64,000 nt of DNA from Apoda limacodes. Lineage: Eukaryota > Arthropoda > Insecta > Lepidoptera > Limacodidae. Shown here piece after piece: positions 23,301 to 32,971 of this stretch. Below the pieces are notes generated by a model. That model had not been told where the DNA came from and did not search any database. It saw only the letters and a list, made by a program, of their open reading frames with translations. Both the position numbers and the translations under genes were made by a program. The stretch spans positions 4,960,001-5,024,000 of the forward strand of contig OX291545.1 of NCBI GenBank assembly GCA_946406115.1. The letters run 5' to 3'. Position 1 is the first letter of the stretch, and every line of letters begins with the position of its first letter.

Positions 23301-23756
23301 CCAGGGCGGAGATTAAGTAATCCCTGGGTTCGGGATCCCGTTCAACCTGCGGGCGGCCAGCGGTCAGCCGTTTCATCAGGTCTCCCTGACCGCCTAACCA
23401 GCACGCCGCGTCTACGCCGAGCATGACAGCAACTAGCACCGCCGGTCCTCCGCTGTCCGCGCAGCGAATCCTCAAAGAGCTCTGGCAACCTTACTCACCG
23501 CCAGGAACACAACACTACTCAAGGTTAGTGTTATTATGGCCGCGCTTTTCTGTAAGGTGGAGGTACTTCCCCAGTTCGGGCCGCTCATTCGAGCAAGTAC
23601 TCGCTATGCCCTGCTTTAGTTGTTCGGGTGGTTTATTCGAGCGAGCAGTGCCCTACCTCTCTGAAAATGATTGAAGTTGTGGAATATGATAATAATGGAG
23701 TCGCATTAAATAGAGCGAATGTTGAAATCACTGTCGTAAATTCAATATTTGCGTTT
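23301..23756. other. GC-rich flank 5' of the LINE
   Basis: 23293-23475 carries a minus-strand frame (60 residues) rich in Arg, Gly and Ala with no known domain; it could be LINE 5' UTR or an ORF1 remnant. 23680-23756 is AT-rich. Confidence 0.4.
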
Positions 23757-24576
23757 AGGAGAAGATACGTGACACACTGACAGCAGCGCCACCTAAAAGG
23801 TCCAATTGTGTTATCAAACCATGCACGTACCTACTCGTACGTACACACAAAATATCATTAAAATCATCCCTACCGTTAAGGAGATCAGTGACACACCGAC
23901 TGCAGCGCCACCTACCAGGTCCATCTGTGAATTGAAAACATGCAGGGACCCACTAGAACGTACATGAAAAATATCATTAACATTTTCCCTGCCGTTAAGG
24001 AGACCAGTGACACACCGTCTGCAGCGCCACCTACTGTGTCCATTTGTAAATTCAAATCTTACAGGAACCTACTAGAACGTAGACAAAAAATATCATTAAA
24101 ATCATCCCTACCGTTAAGGAGATCAGTGACACACTGACTGCAGCGCAACCTACCGGGTCCATCTGTGAATTGAAACCATGCAGGGACCCACTCGAACGTA
24201 CATGAAAAATATCATTAACATTTTCCCTGCCGTTAAGAAGACCAGTGACACACCGTCTGCAGCGCCACCAACCGGGTCCATTTGTGTTTTCAATCCATCC
24301 AGGAACTCATTGAAATATTTAGACAAAATTTTACCCAAATCGTTCCAGCCGTTTAGGAGGAGTTAGATGACAAACACACGTACAGAAGAATTATACGCAG
24401 GAAAAAATCTGACTCACACTAGACATTTTCAAGTAGCCTCTTTCCCGGGACTCAGACTATCTACATGCTAAATTTCATCTAACAGTACAGTCCGTACAGT
24501 TACAGATTTACGCGTGAAGAGGTTACAGACAGACAGACAGACAGCGTTACTTTCGCATTTATAATATTAGTATGGA
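23757..24576 (-). mobile_element. Helitron-like non-autonomous element with a 119-bp internal array
   Basis: On the minus strand it starts TCCATACTAATATTATAAAT at 24576, followed by GCGAAAGTAACGCTG and CTGTCTGTCTGT, a 5' end common in lepidopteran Helitron-like repeats. Upstream on the plus strand is a five-copy 119-bp tandem array (see separate entry). The 3' terminus on the minus strand is not clear. Confidence 0.65.
23769..24360 (+). repeat. 119-bp tandem array, five copies in alternating types
   Basis: GTGACAC starts at 23769, 23888, 24007, 24126 and 24245, each 119 bp apart. Sequence after copies 2 and 4 is nearly identical (ATGCAGGGACCCACT...), and that after 1 and 3 is more alike (TCATCCCTACCGTTAAGGAG), so the array behaves as 238-bp dimers. 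Open frames at 23940-24137 and 24178-24366 simply follow the repeat. Confidence 0.9.
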
Positions 24577-25090
24577 TTTACTTGCACACCGTAAGTATTA
24601 CAATTATCTTTATATCGACTGTACCGCCCTCTGAATTAAATTAAAAGCAGCTTGCAATAGGTAAAAATTAAAAGCATACACACAACAGATTCCGAGTTTC
24701 GGAATTGCGTCGTAAAACCGATGATCACCGGCTATGTTTGTTGAACGATACTTGATCCAATAAAAAGAAGGAGCATTATTGGAATGCTATTTCCGGTTTT
24801 TGAGAAACACGTGGAAGAAAGCTTTGTCCGCGGCTCCATACGCACTAAAGTTGGTTATCGGTGTGAAATAGGAACTCTACTTAGTACAATTATTTGTTAT
24901 AATTACTTCTTATGTTTTAATCAGCGAATGCATGCCATTTAAGCGCCCTAATAGTGTATTTTTCTGAATCGATTCACCATTATTGTCACTGTTTTGAACC
25001 TTTATATGTGATTGACCGTCGCAAAAATAACTTTTATAGCTCAACAAAAAGAAGAGTTCAAACTGCATCGTTACATTCGTCTCATTCGAT
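24577..25090. other. Unassigned spacer
   Basis: No gene or repeat border seen. Confidence 0.45.
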
Positions 25091-25097
25091 AGCCTAT

Positions 25098-25146
25098 CGA
25101 CTATAGACTATAGACTATAGTCTATAGACTATAGACTATAGACTAT
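25098..25146. repeat. Self-complementary 7-bp tandem repeat (GACTATA)n
   Basis: About seven heptamers: three GACTATA, one GTCTATA, then GACTATA, GACTATA and GACTATG. The central GACTATAGTC is a palindrome and the repeats flanking it can pair, so the tract can extrude as a hairpin. Confidence 0.8.
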
Positions 25147-25200
25147 GTGTCGTCATAGCTGCTGATGAAAGCTTTACGAGTTATTAAAGTAATTAAAATA

Positions 25201-25540
25201 TCATCATCATCATATCAGCTTATATTGGTTCACTGCTGGACATAAGCCTCCTCTATGGCGCGCCATTTCCCCCGGTCCTCTGCCTTCCGCATCCAGCCAC
25301 CACCAGCCACCTTATTAAGGTCGTCGGTCTACCGGGCTGGAGGGCGTCGCCTTCCCTAGGACACGTCTGCTCCATCGGCCATCGGTCCTACACCCACTGC
25401 TACTTCAGCTTGGGCGATTGGGCGATAATCCTGCGAGCTATGTCGGTAATTTTGCTTCTCTTTCGGATGTCCTCACTTCGGATTCGATCTCCGTCAGACA
25501 CTCCGAGCATAGCTCGCTCCATTGCACGCTGTGCGACCTT
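25201..25540 (-). pseudogene. RTE-type LINE, extreme 3' end
   Basis: Minus-strand reading gives QRAMERAMLGVSDGDRIRSE, then KRSKITDIARR, and in a shifted frame RRRPPARWTDDLNKVAGG, WMRKAEDRGKWRAIEEAYV. This is the well-known C-terminus of RTE-clade ORF2 in insects. It finishes in ATGATGATGATGAT (plus strand ATCATCATCAT at 25201-25212), the short tandem tail usual for RTE. Everything 5' of QRAMERAML is missing; the truncation abuts the SINE-like repeat at 25541. Confidence 0.87.
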
Positions 25541-25792
25541 AAAATATAAATATTGTTGAACAATACACACAGCGCCATCTGGCCCCAAAGTAAGCAAAGG
25601 TTGTGTTATGGGTACTAGACAACGGATACAAATACATAAATATTACTTTTGTAAATACATACATATCAATCATAAATACACTCAGACTCAAGACATACAC
25701 AAATGTTTATATTATGACATAAATGTTTGTCCAGCGCGGGAATCGAACCTCGGCATGAGCTGACCCTAAGGCCTCAAACACCGCGGGGTTAT
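25541..25792 (-). mobile_element. tRNA-headed SINE-like repeat
   Basis: On the minus strand the head contains GGTTCGATTCC (25749-25739), a perfect tRNA-type B box, preceded by a decayed A-box region (CAGCTCATGCC). The body includes CAGATGGCGCTGTGTGTATTG and ends in an AT-rich tail at 25541. I recall this structure from lepidopteran genomes. Such elements are transcribed by RNA polymerase III and mobilised by a partner LINE. Confidence 0.6.
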
Positions 25793-26083
25793 CATCTATC
25801 TTGCGGGAGCAGTGCAAGAGCCTCATATTTCGCGATAATCGCTGGCGAACACCAATTTCGAAATATGTAGCAGCGATCGCGATGCAAGTGGCGATAAGTC
25901 GACGCTTGCGCCGCCATCAGGCGATTTGGGAATTAAAAATGCATTCACTTTTACTTTTCACTACGCGTCAAAGAAAACTCGAAAATCACGATTAACGAGC
26001 GGTTAGCAAGCGATATGAATTTTCAAATTTGCGTTTACCTTTTTAATGGCTGCAAACTGAACGCTTTCTGATTGCAAAGCTAA
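25793..26083. other. Unassigned spacer
   Basis: The plus-strand frame at 25801-25995 (64 residues) has no domain and lies beside repeats; not called as a gene. Confidence 0.4.
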
Positions 26084-26548
26084 TCCTAGTTATATTATAA
26101 ATGTGAAATTACTCAATTACGCTTCAACCACTGGACGGATCGGGATGAAACTTGGCATACATATAGGTTAGGTCCTGGAACAGCATATAGGCTACTTTTT
26201 GATGTGATAACTGAAATTTTTTTTTTTTAGGTCGCTTAAAAAGCTATACTTTAATTGTATAATTTGCGTTTATAATTCTTTGAATTTGTTCGTTCATTTA
26301 AACTAATATCAAGGGAAAGTTATTTGGATGACATAGGTATTTTTTTTAAATATTGTCTTAAAACTAAACTACTGAATCGATTTGGATAAAATTTCTATGG
26401 GACTAACTCGCAAGTATATTCTGACGAATAAAAAAAATCACGTTAATCGGTTTATAATCAAAAAAGTTATGGCTGAACATCCATAAATATATATATATGT
26501 ACATTCAAATTTGAGAACCTCCTCCTTTTTTGAAGTCGGTTAAAAATA
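26084..26548 (+). mobile_element. Helitron-like or related dispersed repeat
   Basis: Starts TCCTAGTTATATTATAAATG at 26084, then CAACCACTGGACGGATCGGG and GATGAAACTTGGCATACAT, the usual body of these repeats. The right part ends with a GAGAACCTCCTCC word and TTTTTTGAAGTCGGTTAAAA near 26505-26548, an ending seen again at about 27895-27945 and 31318-31370. Confidence 0.5.
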
Positions 26549-28984
26549 TTCCAAACAATTGATATGGTATTTCTTTGAATTTAGATATCTACTTAGGGTA
26601 TTTTATGTTTAATCAGTTCCCTGTAGGTTTACCTACCCAACGCTCTCAACAATAGTATTTAATCACTAGGGCAACACAATTAAAAAAAAACAAACTTAAA
26701 TCTTAAATCTACTAATTAACTATTTCTATTAGGCCGAGAGCAAATACTGTCCTACAGCATAGCCTACAGGTATTCTTAAACACAATGTTGCAATTAAAAA
26801 GTAGTTTTGGAATAAAAGTAATCAGCTAATTATCACTCAGCAGAGTAATTGCATTATAAATATTTGTTGCTCAATTCTAATAATAATCTATGCGTGTGCC
26901 AAATTTTATTTCATCATTGTCACAAACTTAAACATATTGTTTTATTATCGCGTTCGTTTGAAATATTTAACTTCATGGTATCGACGAATTAATTTACCTT
27001 CGGAGTAGTTTGGACATTGGTGACAGTGTGGTGACAATCGACTCACTGGATGTAGCTGTGCGGAGCATCATATTACTAGGAACCGCCACGGTGACGCACT
27101 CAATATTTATAATATTATAACTGTCTTGTCTATTTTGTCTTAGTTTCCTAATGTTTTCAAGTTAGTTACATAAGCACAGACCGATTGCCTAGGTTCCTGG
27201 CACCGCGAAGAAGCATCCTACCTGCAGTGATACAAGGTGAGCAAAGAGACAAGTATGCGGATTATACACATACCGTATCCGATAAAATTGAGTATTTTTA
27301 TAATCAATTTTAGACTTGGATAAAAAAATAAAAAAAAATGTAGGTAGGTACTGCCAATACCAACTCTGCAGATACGAAATATTTGTCAAAACTACATGTG
27401 CACATAAATCAGGTCGATGAATGATTGTTCAAATTATGATGAGTGCGTTACATTTCATCACTCGTTTTTACTATACCTAATCATATCGCTTTCTACGCAC
27501 GGACGGTCATGACAAATTTATTTGTAAGCCGTAGTAAAAGGTTATAAATAACCAATCACTTAGATATCGAACTAAAAAATTATATGCTAAAAATTCCGTT
27601 TTACCTGTTAAACAACTGTTTATACATTGTACTATAATTGCGCAACACATAAACCCCACAATACTTAAAACGAATATAAGGCGCTGTAACCTAGTCTTCA
27701 GAGTGCCTGCCTGTAGAACTACTTTTGCTCAATCTTTCTACTATTTCTTGAGCCCATTTCTTTATAGTAGGGTAAGTAAATACATAACGTTGCTCAGTCG
27801 CTGCAAATACTTCATCAAATTAAGAATTTTTAATTAGTTTAGAACAGACTATGATACAATGAATGAAACTAAAAAAATAATTAAACCTATTTTATAACAA
27901 CCGAATTGAGAATCTCCTAATTTTTTTCAGTCTGTTAAAAAGTACCCTTAGCTTTGCCGCACACAATTAAATCGTTTACTTCATAACATTCTTTATTCCT
28001 AATTCTCAAAATAATTTAAATGGCTCTTGACATCGACTTCATACAAATAAACGAGCCAATTTTATCTTATTACAGAAATAAGTTTAAGTATTACAATTTT
28101 ATTTTAATCAATGGAAATATTTCTATTATTCTAAACACTTTCTATAAGTATGATCCAAATATTATATACTGTAGTGCTAAAATATAGATGCGTGTACAAA
28201 ATAAAAACCGTCTTTTCTGCCATGGCATCCGTGCGCGAACGTGTTCGTTATTTATGGGTCCCGCCATGTGACAACAGCCGTGTTTTGTTGACAAAATTTT
28301 TTAAAATAGATAGGTATCGCATCACAGAGCCATTGGAATAGTTTCGTTCGCCAAATGTCAAGAAACTAAATAGCTGCTCACTTTTTTTAAAGAACATCCA
28401 ATGTTCTACCTCCTGAGCATGTGCAGCCAATGCGTTAAATGCGGACTATAAGTGCCGCCAAATTTAACATAGAGCGCATTCATTTTTAGTCAACAGATAG
28501 ATGGACTGCGCGCATAGAGAGCATAGAGCACATTCAATGCGTTAATATTAAAACTACTAAATTTGTTTTGCGAATGCGATATTGCTCATATTGTTAGAGC
28601 AGTCCGTAGGAATTGGATCACAATGCTTTTGTTTAAGTGTGTTCAATTTTCTCAATTAACATTTATTATGAATCTTATACTCGTCAGTTTTGTAAGTTAC
28701 AGTGTCATGTGTGTCCTTTTCTTAGAAGCCCTCTTAATTTTTATATTTTTGCTTTTATATTTTTATTATTAGTTAGAAAACCCGCATACGTAACATATAT
28801 TCTGAGAAAATTTCAGGCTTTTCCCTACTTCAAGCTCTTTAAAGGTTAGTACCCTTCGCGTAGGGAATCAACAAAGGGAGTTTAATTAACAAACTATAGA
28901 GTATTTTAATCTCAGTTTACATAGGAAAAATAGAGATTATAATTATAAATATGTTATTTAAAAATCTATACTCCTCTACTTATA
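26549..28984. other. AT-rich intergenic DNA, mostly unassigned
   Basis: 27895-27945 repeats the AGAATCTCCTAA...CTGTTAAAAAG ending of the neighbouring repeat family. 26990-27110 and 28220-28290 are less AT-rich. A 39-codon plus-strand frame starts with ATGGCATCC at 28222 but shows no domain and no splice-linked partner. No gene is called. Confidence 0.4.
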
Positions 28985-29354
28985 CTATATACTAATATTA
29001 TAAAGAGGAATGATTTGTATGTAAGTATGTTTGTATTGAATAGGTCCCGAAACTACTGGACCGATTTGAAAAATTCATTTACCATCAGAAGCCGACATTA
29101 TCCCTGATAAACATAGGCTACTTTTTCCCGCAGGAAAATGCTTCATTCCTACGGGAAAACGGGTAGTAAGAATAACGGGTACTTATCTTTTTCACATAAC
29201 TTCTAAGCGGATTGACAGATTGGGTTGGTGTTTCGATGGTTTCACAGACACGAATGTATTTCACCATTAAGGAGGAAACATTTGATAGTGCTACCGTAAG
29301 AAACTACGCCGATAACGAAATTTAGCGCGGGCGAAGCCGGTGGCAGAAGCTATT
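28985..29354 (+). mobile_element. Helitron-like non-autonomous element, almost complete
   Basis: 5' end ATACTAATATTATAAAGAGG near 28989, then GGACCGATTTGAAAAATTC; 3' end GCGCGGGCGAAGCCGGTGGC followed by AGAAGCTATT at 29354. The hairpin-like GGGCGAAGCC just before the terminus is the expected Helitron 3' structure; the final CTATT departs from CTRRT by mutation. No coding sequence. Confidence 0.65.
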
Positions 29355-29818
29355 AATTAATATAATTAAAAGAATTTAGTATAACATTATATTAGTTATC
29401 CAAAAGAAAATCAAACAAAAATCATAACAATCATATTATATATATTTTTTCTTAAGGCCTAATAAGTCTATCATTGTAAATGAATATCTTATATTACTGA
29501 TTGACGTCTCAGTATATTACACAAACAATGCAAATTACATTCGCCCTATAATTTTACACACCCAATTGCGCGTATACTACTTTTCTAATAGAGTACCTAG
29601 TATTAGGGTAACTAAAGTTAAAATTTTATATAAAGAGTCCAAAGCGTGACTTCAAAGTTCCTTGTAGAGAAAAGATATTTTTTCAAATTATTTATGTTCT
29701 TTAAGATACGGTAATTTATACTTTTTCTATTGATATTTTCATGTAACTGTTATGTTTTTTTTATTTAAACATTGCAGAAGTCCGGGGTAAAGGTTTATGT
29801 TCTATAGACACAATGTGC
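29355..29818. other. AT-rich spacer
   Basis: No feature recognised. Confidence 0.45.
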
Positions 29819-29826
29819 CACAGGGG

Positions 29827-30047
29827 TAAGGGCGGATCCAGCGGACAGCCGATGAAGAAATGAATTGTAACATTTTTTTAAATATACAACTTTTATTACA
29901 TAAAAAAAAATACTTGGGGTTACTTGGGTTTGTATATTTAATTATTAAAGAACTCGTTTAGGAACTTACGTTTGCAGATTCAAGTTTAAAAAATACCTTC
30001 AGATCTTATGATCGCCCCCCTAAACTTTTGTTCTGGATCCGCCCTTG
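29827..30047. mobile_element. hAT MITE, 221 bp, with perfect target duplication
   Basis: The ends are TAAGGGCGGATCCAG (left) and, reverse-complemented, CAAGGGCGGATCCAG (right). Perfect 8-mers CACAGGGG flank it at 29819-29826 and 30048-30055. The interior is AT-rich and non-coding. The intact duplication points to a fairly recent insertion. Confidence 0.85.
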
Positions 30048-30534
30048 CACAGGGGTCATCAATACATAAATACTTTATCAACCTGAAATAGTGTAATGTA
30101 AGTGATAAATATGTATTGTCGTTTCAGTATTCGCCTTACTAAAATTGGGGTGGGAAATGAACGTACCTACAGACTTGGCAACACTGACGGAAAAACATTT
30201 GTTGTTTGTTTTGCGAATAATTATTTTGAAAACTTAGTTTGTATCTCAAATATAGCAAGCAGATTAGTGTAGTAACTTGTGAAGAGTGATTTTTTATCAT
30301 CAACCTTTTTTTGTAAATAGTTTAGCACGATTTTATTGCACAAATCGACATTTTCATTACTTTACGCGGGAGCACAGTTCGCGTCGACGCACAGATTACT
30401 TATCATAGAGGAAACAAATACTGCGTAAGAAGAGACGGAACTCCCATACTAGAGATTTAACGACGTTTGTAAGGACGTCTTGCCAACATAAAAAAAAACC
30501 TATGCTGCCAACCACACGCGAACAATCTGTCAAC

Positions 30535-30591
30535 ACTAGTGATGCCAGCAAGATTTTTTGTTGATATCGACTTTTTTCATCGATATCGATA
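30535..30591 (-). promoter_or_regulatory. Candidate core promoter cluster (DRE plus motif 7)
   Basis: TATCGATA at 30584-30591 is a perfect DRE, and TGGCATCACTAGT on the minus strand at 30547-30535 fits the Drosophila core promoter element called motif 7 (Ohler). These two words co-occur in housekeeping promoters of flies. If real, transcription would run leftward from about 30.5 kb, but no downstream first exon was found. Both words can occur by chance. Confidence 0.25.
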
Positions 30592-30803
30592 ATTACAGAA
30601 ACGTAGATATGCATTCAGCCATAATGAAATTATAATATCTGGTAGTGAGGGGAAAATAAAAATAACCACTTCTATACTAAACAGAGTTTATTTGTTTAAT
30701 CAGTAAGAACAAAAATAAAAAACACTTTTAGTATTGGTTTATTTACGCGTTAATATTAACAATAATAAGAAACAGATTATTATTTAGTATCTTAACGCAA
30801 ACA

Positions 30804-30809
30804 TTTATT
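30804..30809 (-). terminator. Polyadenylation signal AATAAA
   Basis: AATAAA lies 22 bases past the TAA of the four-exon gene on the minus strand. In AT-rich DNA this word is common, but its position is right for a short 3' UTR. Confidence 0.45.
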
Positions 30810-30831
30810 GTTTCGAAAATAAATAATACTG

Positions 30832-32971
30832 TTAAGGCTCGGTATACTGCTTACAAGCGCCCCCACTAGGTATTTGCTTCGTTTTCTGCTTTTTGCCGTG
30901 AGATCCTTTATGTATCAACCTGCTTAAATATCAACCTTCCCAAACATATTATTTATTATACCAATATTCTCTTTCTCACGTAGGGTTGAAAGATTTGCTA
31001 TTGGTAACAGACTTGTCGAAGGCTTTCCAGCAGTAGCAGCAACTGAAAAACATGACAGATATAAATTTAAAATTTTAAAACGATATATTTCTGTGCAACT
31101 AATTATCCTGTATTCTGATAATTACAATAAAATTGTACTAGTCTTTTTGTGGCTCAAATTTTATGTAAATCCGTTCAGCTGTTATAACGTGATTGTGTGG
31201 CAAACACTTTCACATTACTACATTAACTAGTTAACTTGGTATTTGCTCTGCTCACAATGTCACCTTTGGCTTAGACCAATCGATTTACAATCGAACAACA
31301 TACAAAGAAATACACATACAAACGAATTAAGAGCCTCTACCTTTTTGAAGGCAATTAAAATTTTAATGCATACCTATAAAAAAGGTAATTATTGAAAAAC
31401 AAAATACACGCCTGCTAAAGAACAAAAAAAAGTCCTGAAATCTAGTATTAGATTCGGCAATACTAAATACACCATGTGAATTGTTTTCTAGATGGATACC
31501 TACGTAAACTAACAATAAATATTAATGCAAACATAGCGACTATAACAGTCAGAGCCCATTATTAAGAAGACAAGAAAGGGATCACGTAGAAGTTCGAGTG
31601 TAGTCAGTTAGATGAACAGGATCAAGTCAGTCTAGGCAAAATGTTAGAACTGATTTTAACCATGCATTTATGTATTTACATATTAAAAGGCACAATATTA
31701 AAAAAACCTTCGGCATCTCACACAGCAAAAATGTATATATATTTTAAATATTATAAAAAGTTAGTGGTTCATCAGGCCAGATTTATTTTTTGAGAATTGG
31801 TTCAGAAAGAAAATAAGAAATAAAGAAAAGGTGTTTTAAAAGTAACTTGATTCTATGGCGAATACTAATAAATGGAGCCCTACATTTTAATTTCTATGCT
31901 AATTTCTACATACCATTCATTGACAGTTCACTGAGAATGATTCTGTGTTCTACATTTGATGTGGCTTGCTGACTTGTTGATGGCTTCAGCTCAGGTCCTA
32001 AAATGATTATATGCCTTTTTTATATTGATTTTTATATGACCTTTATTACAGATTCCATCCAAAGATTCAATCCTTATAAAAACAGAATCAAACGGAACAA
32101 ATAAGCTTTGGAAAAATCTCTTATTACAAAATACATTAGAACTTGTTTTGCAAATTCTGAAATTTCTAGTCCTCTTACCACAATAGGTCCAATACAGACT
32201 TTTGATCCTTATAAGAAACTAGATTGAATGACATAAGAAAAAAGTTTTGTAAAAATTGCCTATTATTTTGCTAACTATTATCTCAAGTTTATTGACCCCT
32301 TAGAACCCTATATTTGCAAAACAAGCCAAGCTGTAGAAAAAGATATTGAAAGCCTTTTTGGCTTTAAGAAGTCCATTTAAGAAACACAAAAAGTATATGT
32401 TTTCAAAAACATCTATATTTCCTATAGGTATCACCTGTTTACTTGAAATAATCAATAAAAGCAAAATAAATTCTTTGAAAAAATTTTTGAATTTTGAAAA
32501 ATTTAAAAGAAGGACTTGTTTATAATTTAAAGACTGGAAACCCTTACACATTATGCTTGCACTACACTATACCTTAAACATATTATACTCTAAATATTTA
32601 TAAACTCTGCTCTACCCAAAGTTTGTCTGGAAGAGATCGCTTATTAGCGATAAGGTCGCAAGTTGTATTCTTTTTTGTAATTTTGTACTGTTTCCTAAAT
32701 GTGCAAATAAAGTTTATTATTATTATAATTAAAAATAATTATAATTAGAGATATAAGAAAAACTAATTGTCACCTACAAAATGTTTTTTTTGTTCTTATT
32801 CCCACGCATACTCACAAAACAATAATTGAATATATTTTTTTACATCCACCTCAAACCACCGCTGCACTACCTTAAATTTAACTATAGCACTGAGTATGTA
32901 TTACCTTGTCTGCTTGACCACAATGGTAAAGGAAATTGTAACAGTTCATCATCAGATAGTGGTTTAGACAT
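30832..32971 (-). CDS. Four-exon gene for an unrecognised 95-residue protein
   Basis: Exons on the minus strand: 32971-32905, 31997-31914, 31042-30980 and 30905-30832. Introns are 907, 871 and 74 bases, all GT-AG (GTAATA...TTTTAG, GTATGT...TTTCAG, GTGAGA...TAAAG). All three are phase 1, so the frame stays open across every junction. The start reads MSKPLSDDELLQFPLP, with an in-frame TGA about 30 bases upstream. Exon 2 encodes PELKPSTSQQATSNVEH and an amphipathic RIILSELSMN. Exon 3 gives AATAGKPSTSLLPIANLSTL. Exon 4 has a basic HGKKQKTKQ stretch and ends at TAA. The N-terminus is acidic, the middle Ser/Thr-rich, the C-terminus basic. There is no signal peptide or membrane segment. I do not recognise the family. 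Weak points: the acceptor of intron 3 has little pyrimidine, and the ATG context is poor (T at -3), so non-coding or coding exons upstream are possible. Confidence 0.6.

Larger units (their letters stand above)
30048..30820. other. Intergenic DNA 3' of the four-exon gene
   Basis: No exon is supported. It contains a cluster of promoter-like words (next entry). The minus-strand frame at 30396-30614 overlaps that cluster and has no domain. Confidence 0.4.

Noticed and set aside
23940..24366. Two plus-strand frames beginning MQGPTRTYMKN
   Set aside because: Translations of the 119-bp tandem repeat; their similarity comes from the repeat.
27189..27245. A 43-base exon ending CAAG-GTGAGC
   Set aside because: Splice-like borders exist but no flanking exon or protein context was found.
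28222..28341. Frame starting MASVRERVRYLW
   Set aside because: Good ATG context but only 39 codons, no domain, no splice or poly(A) context.
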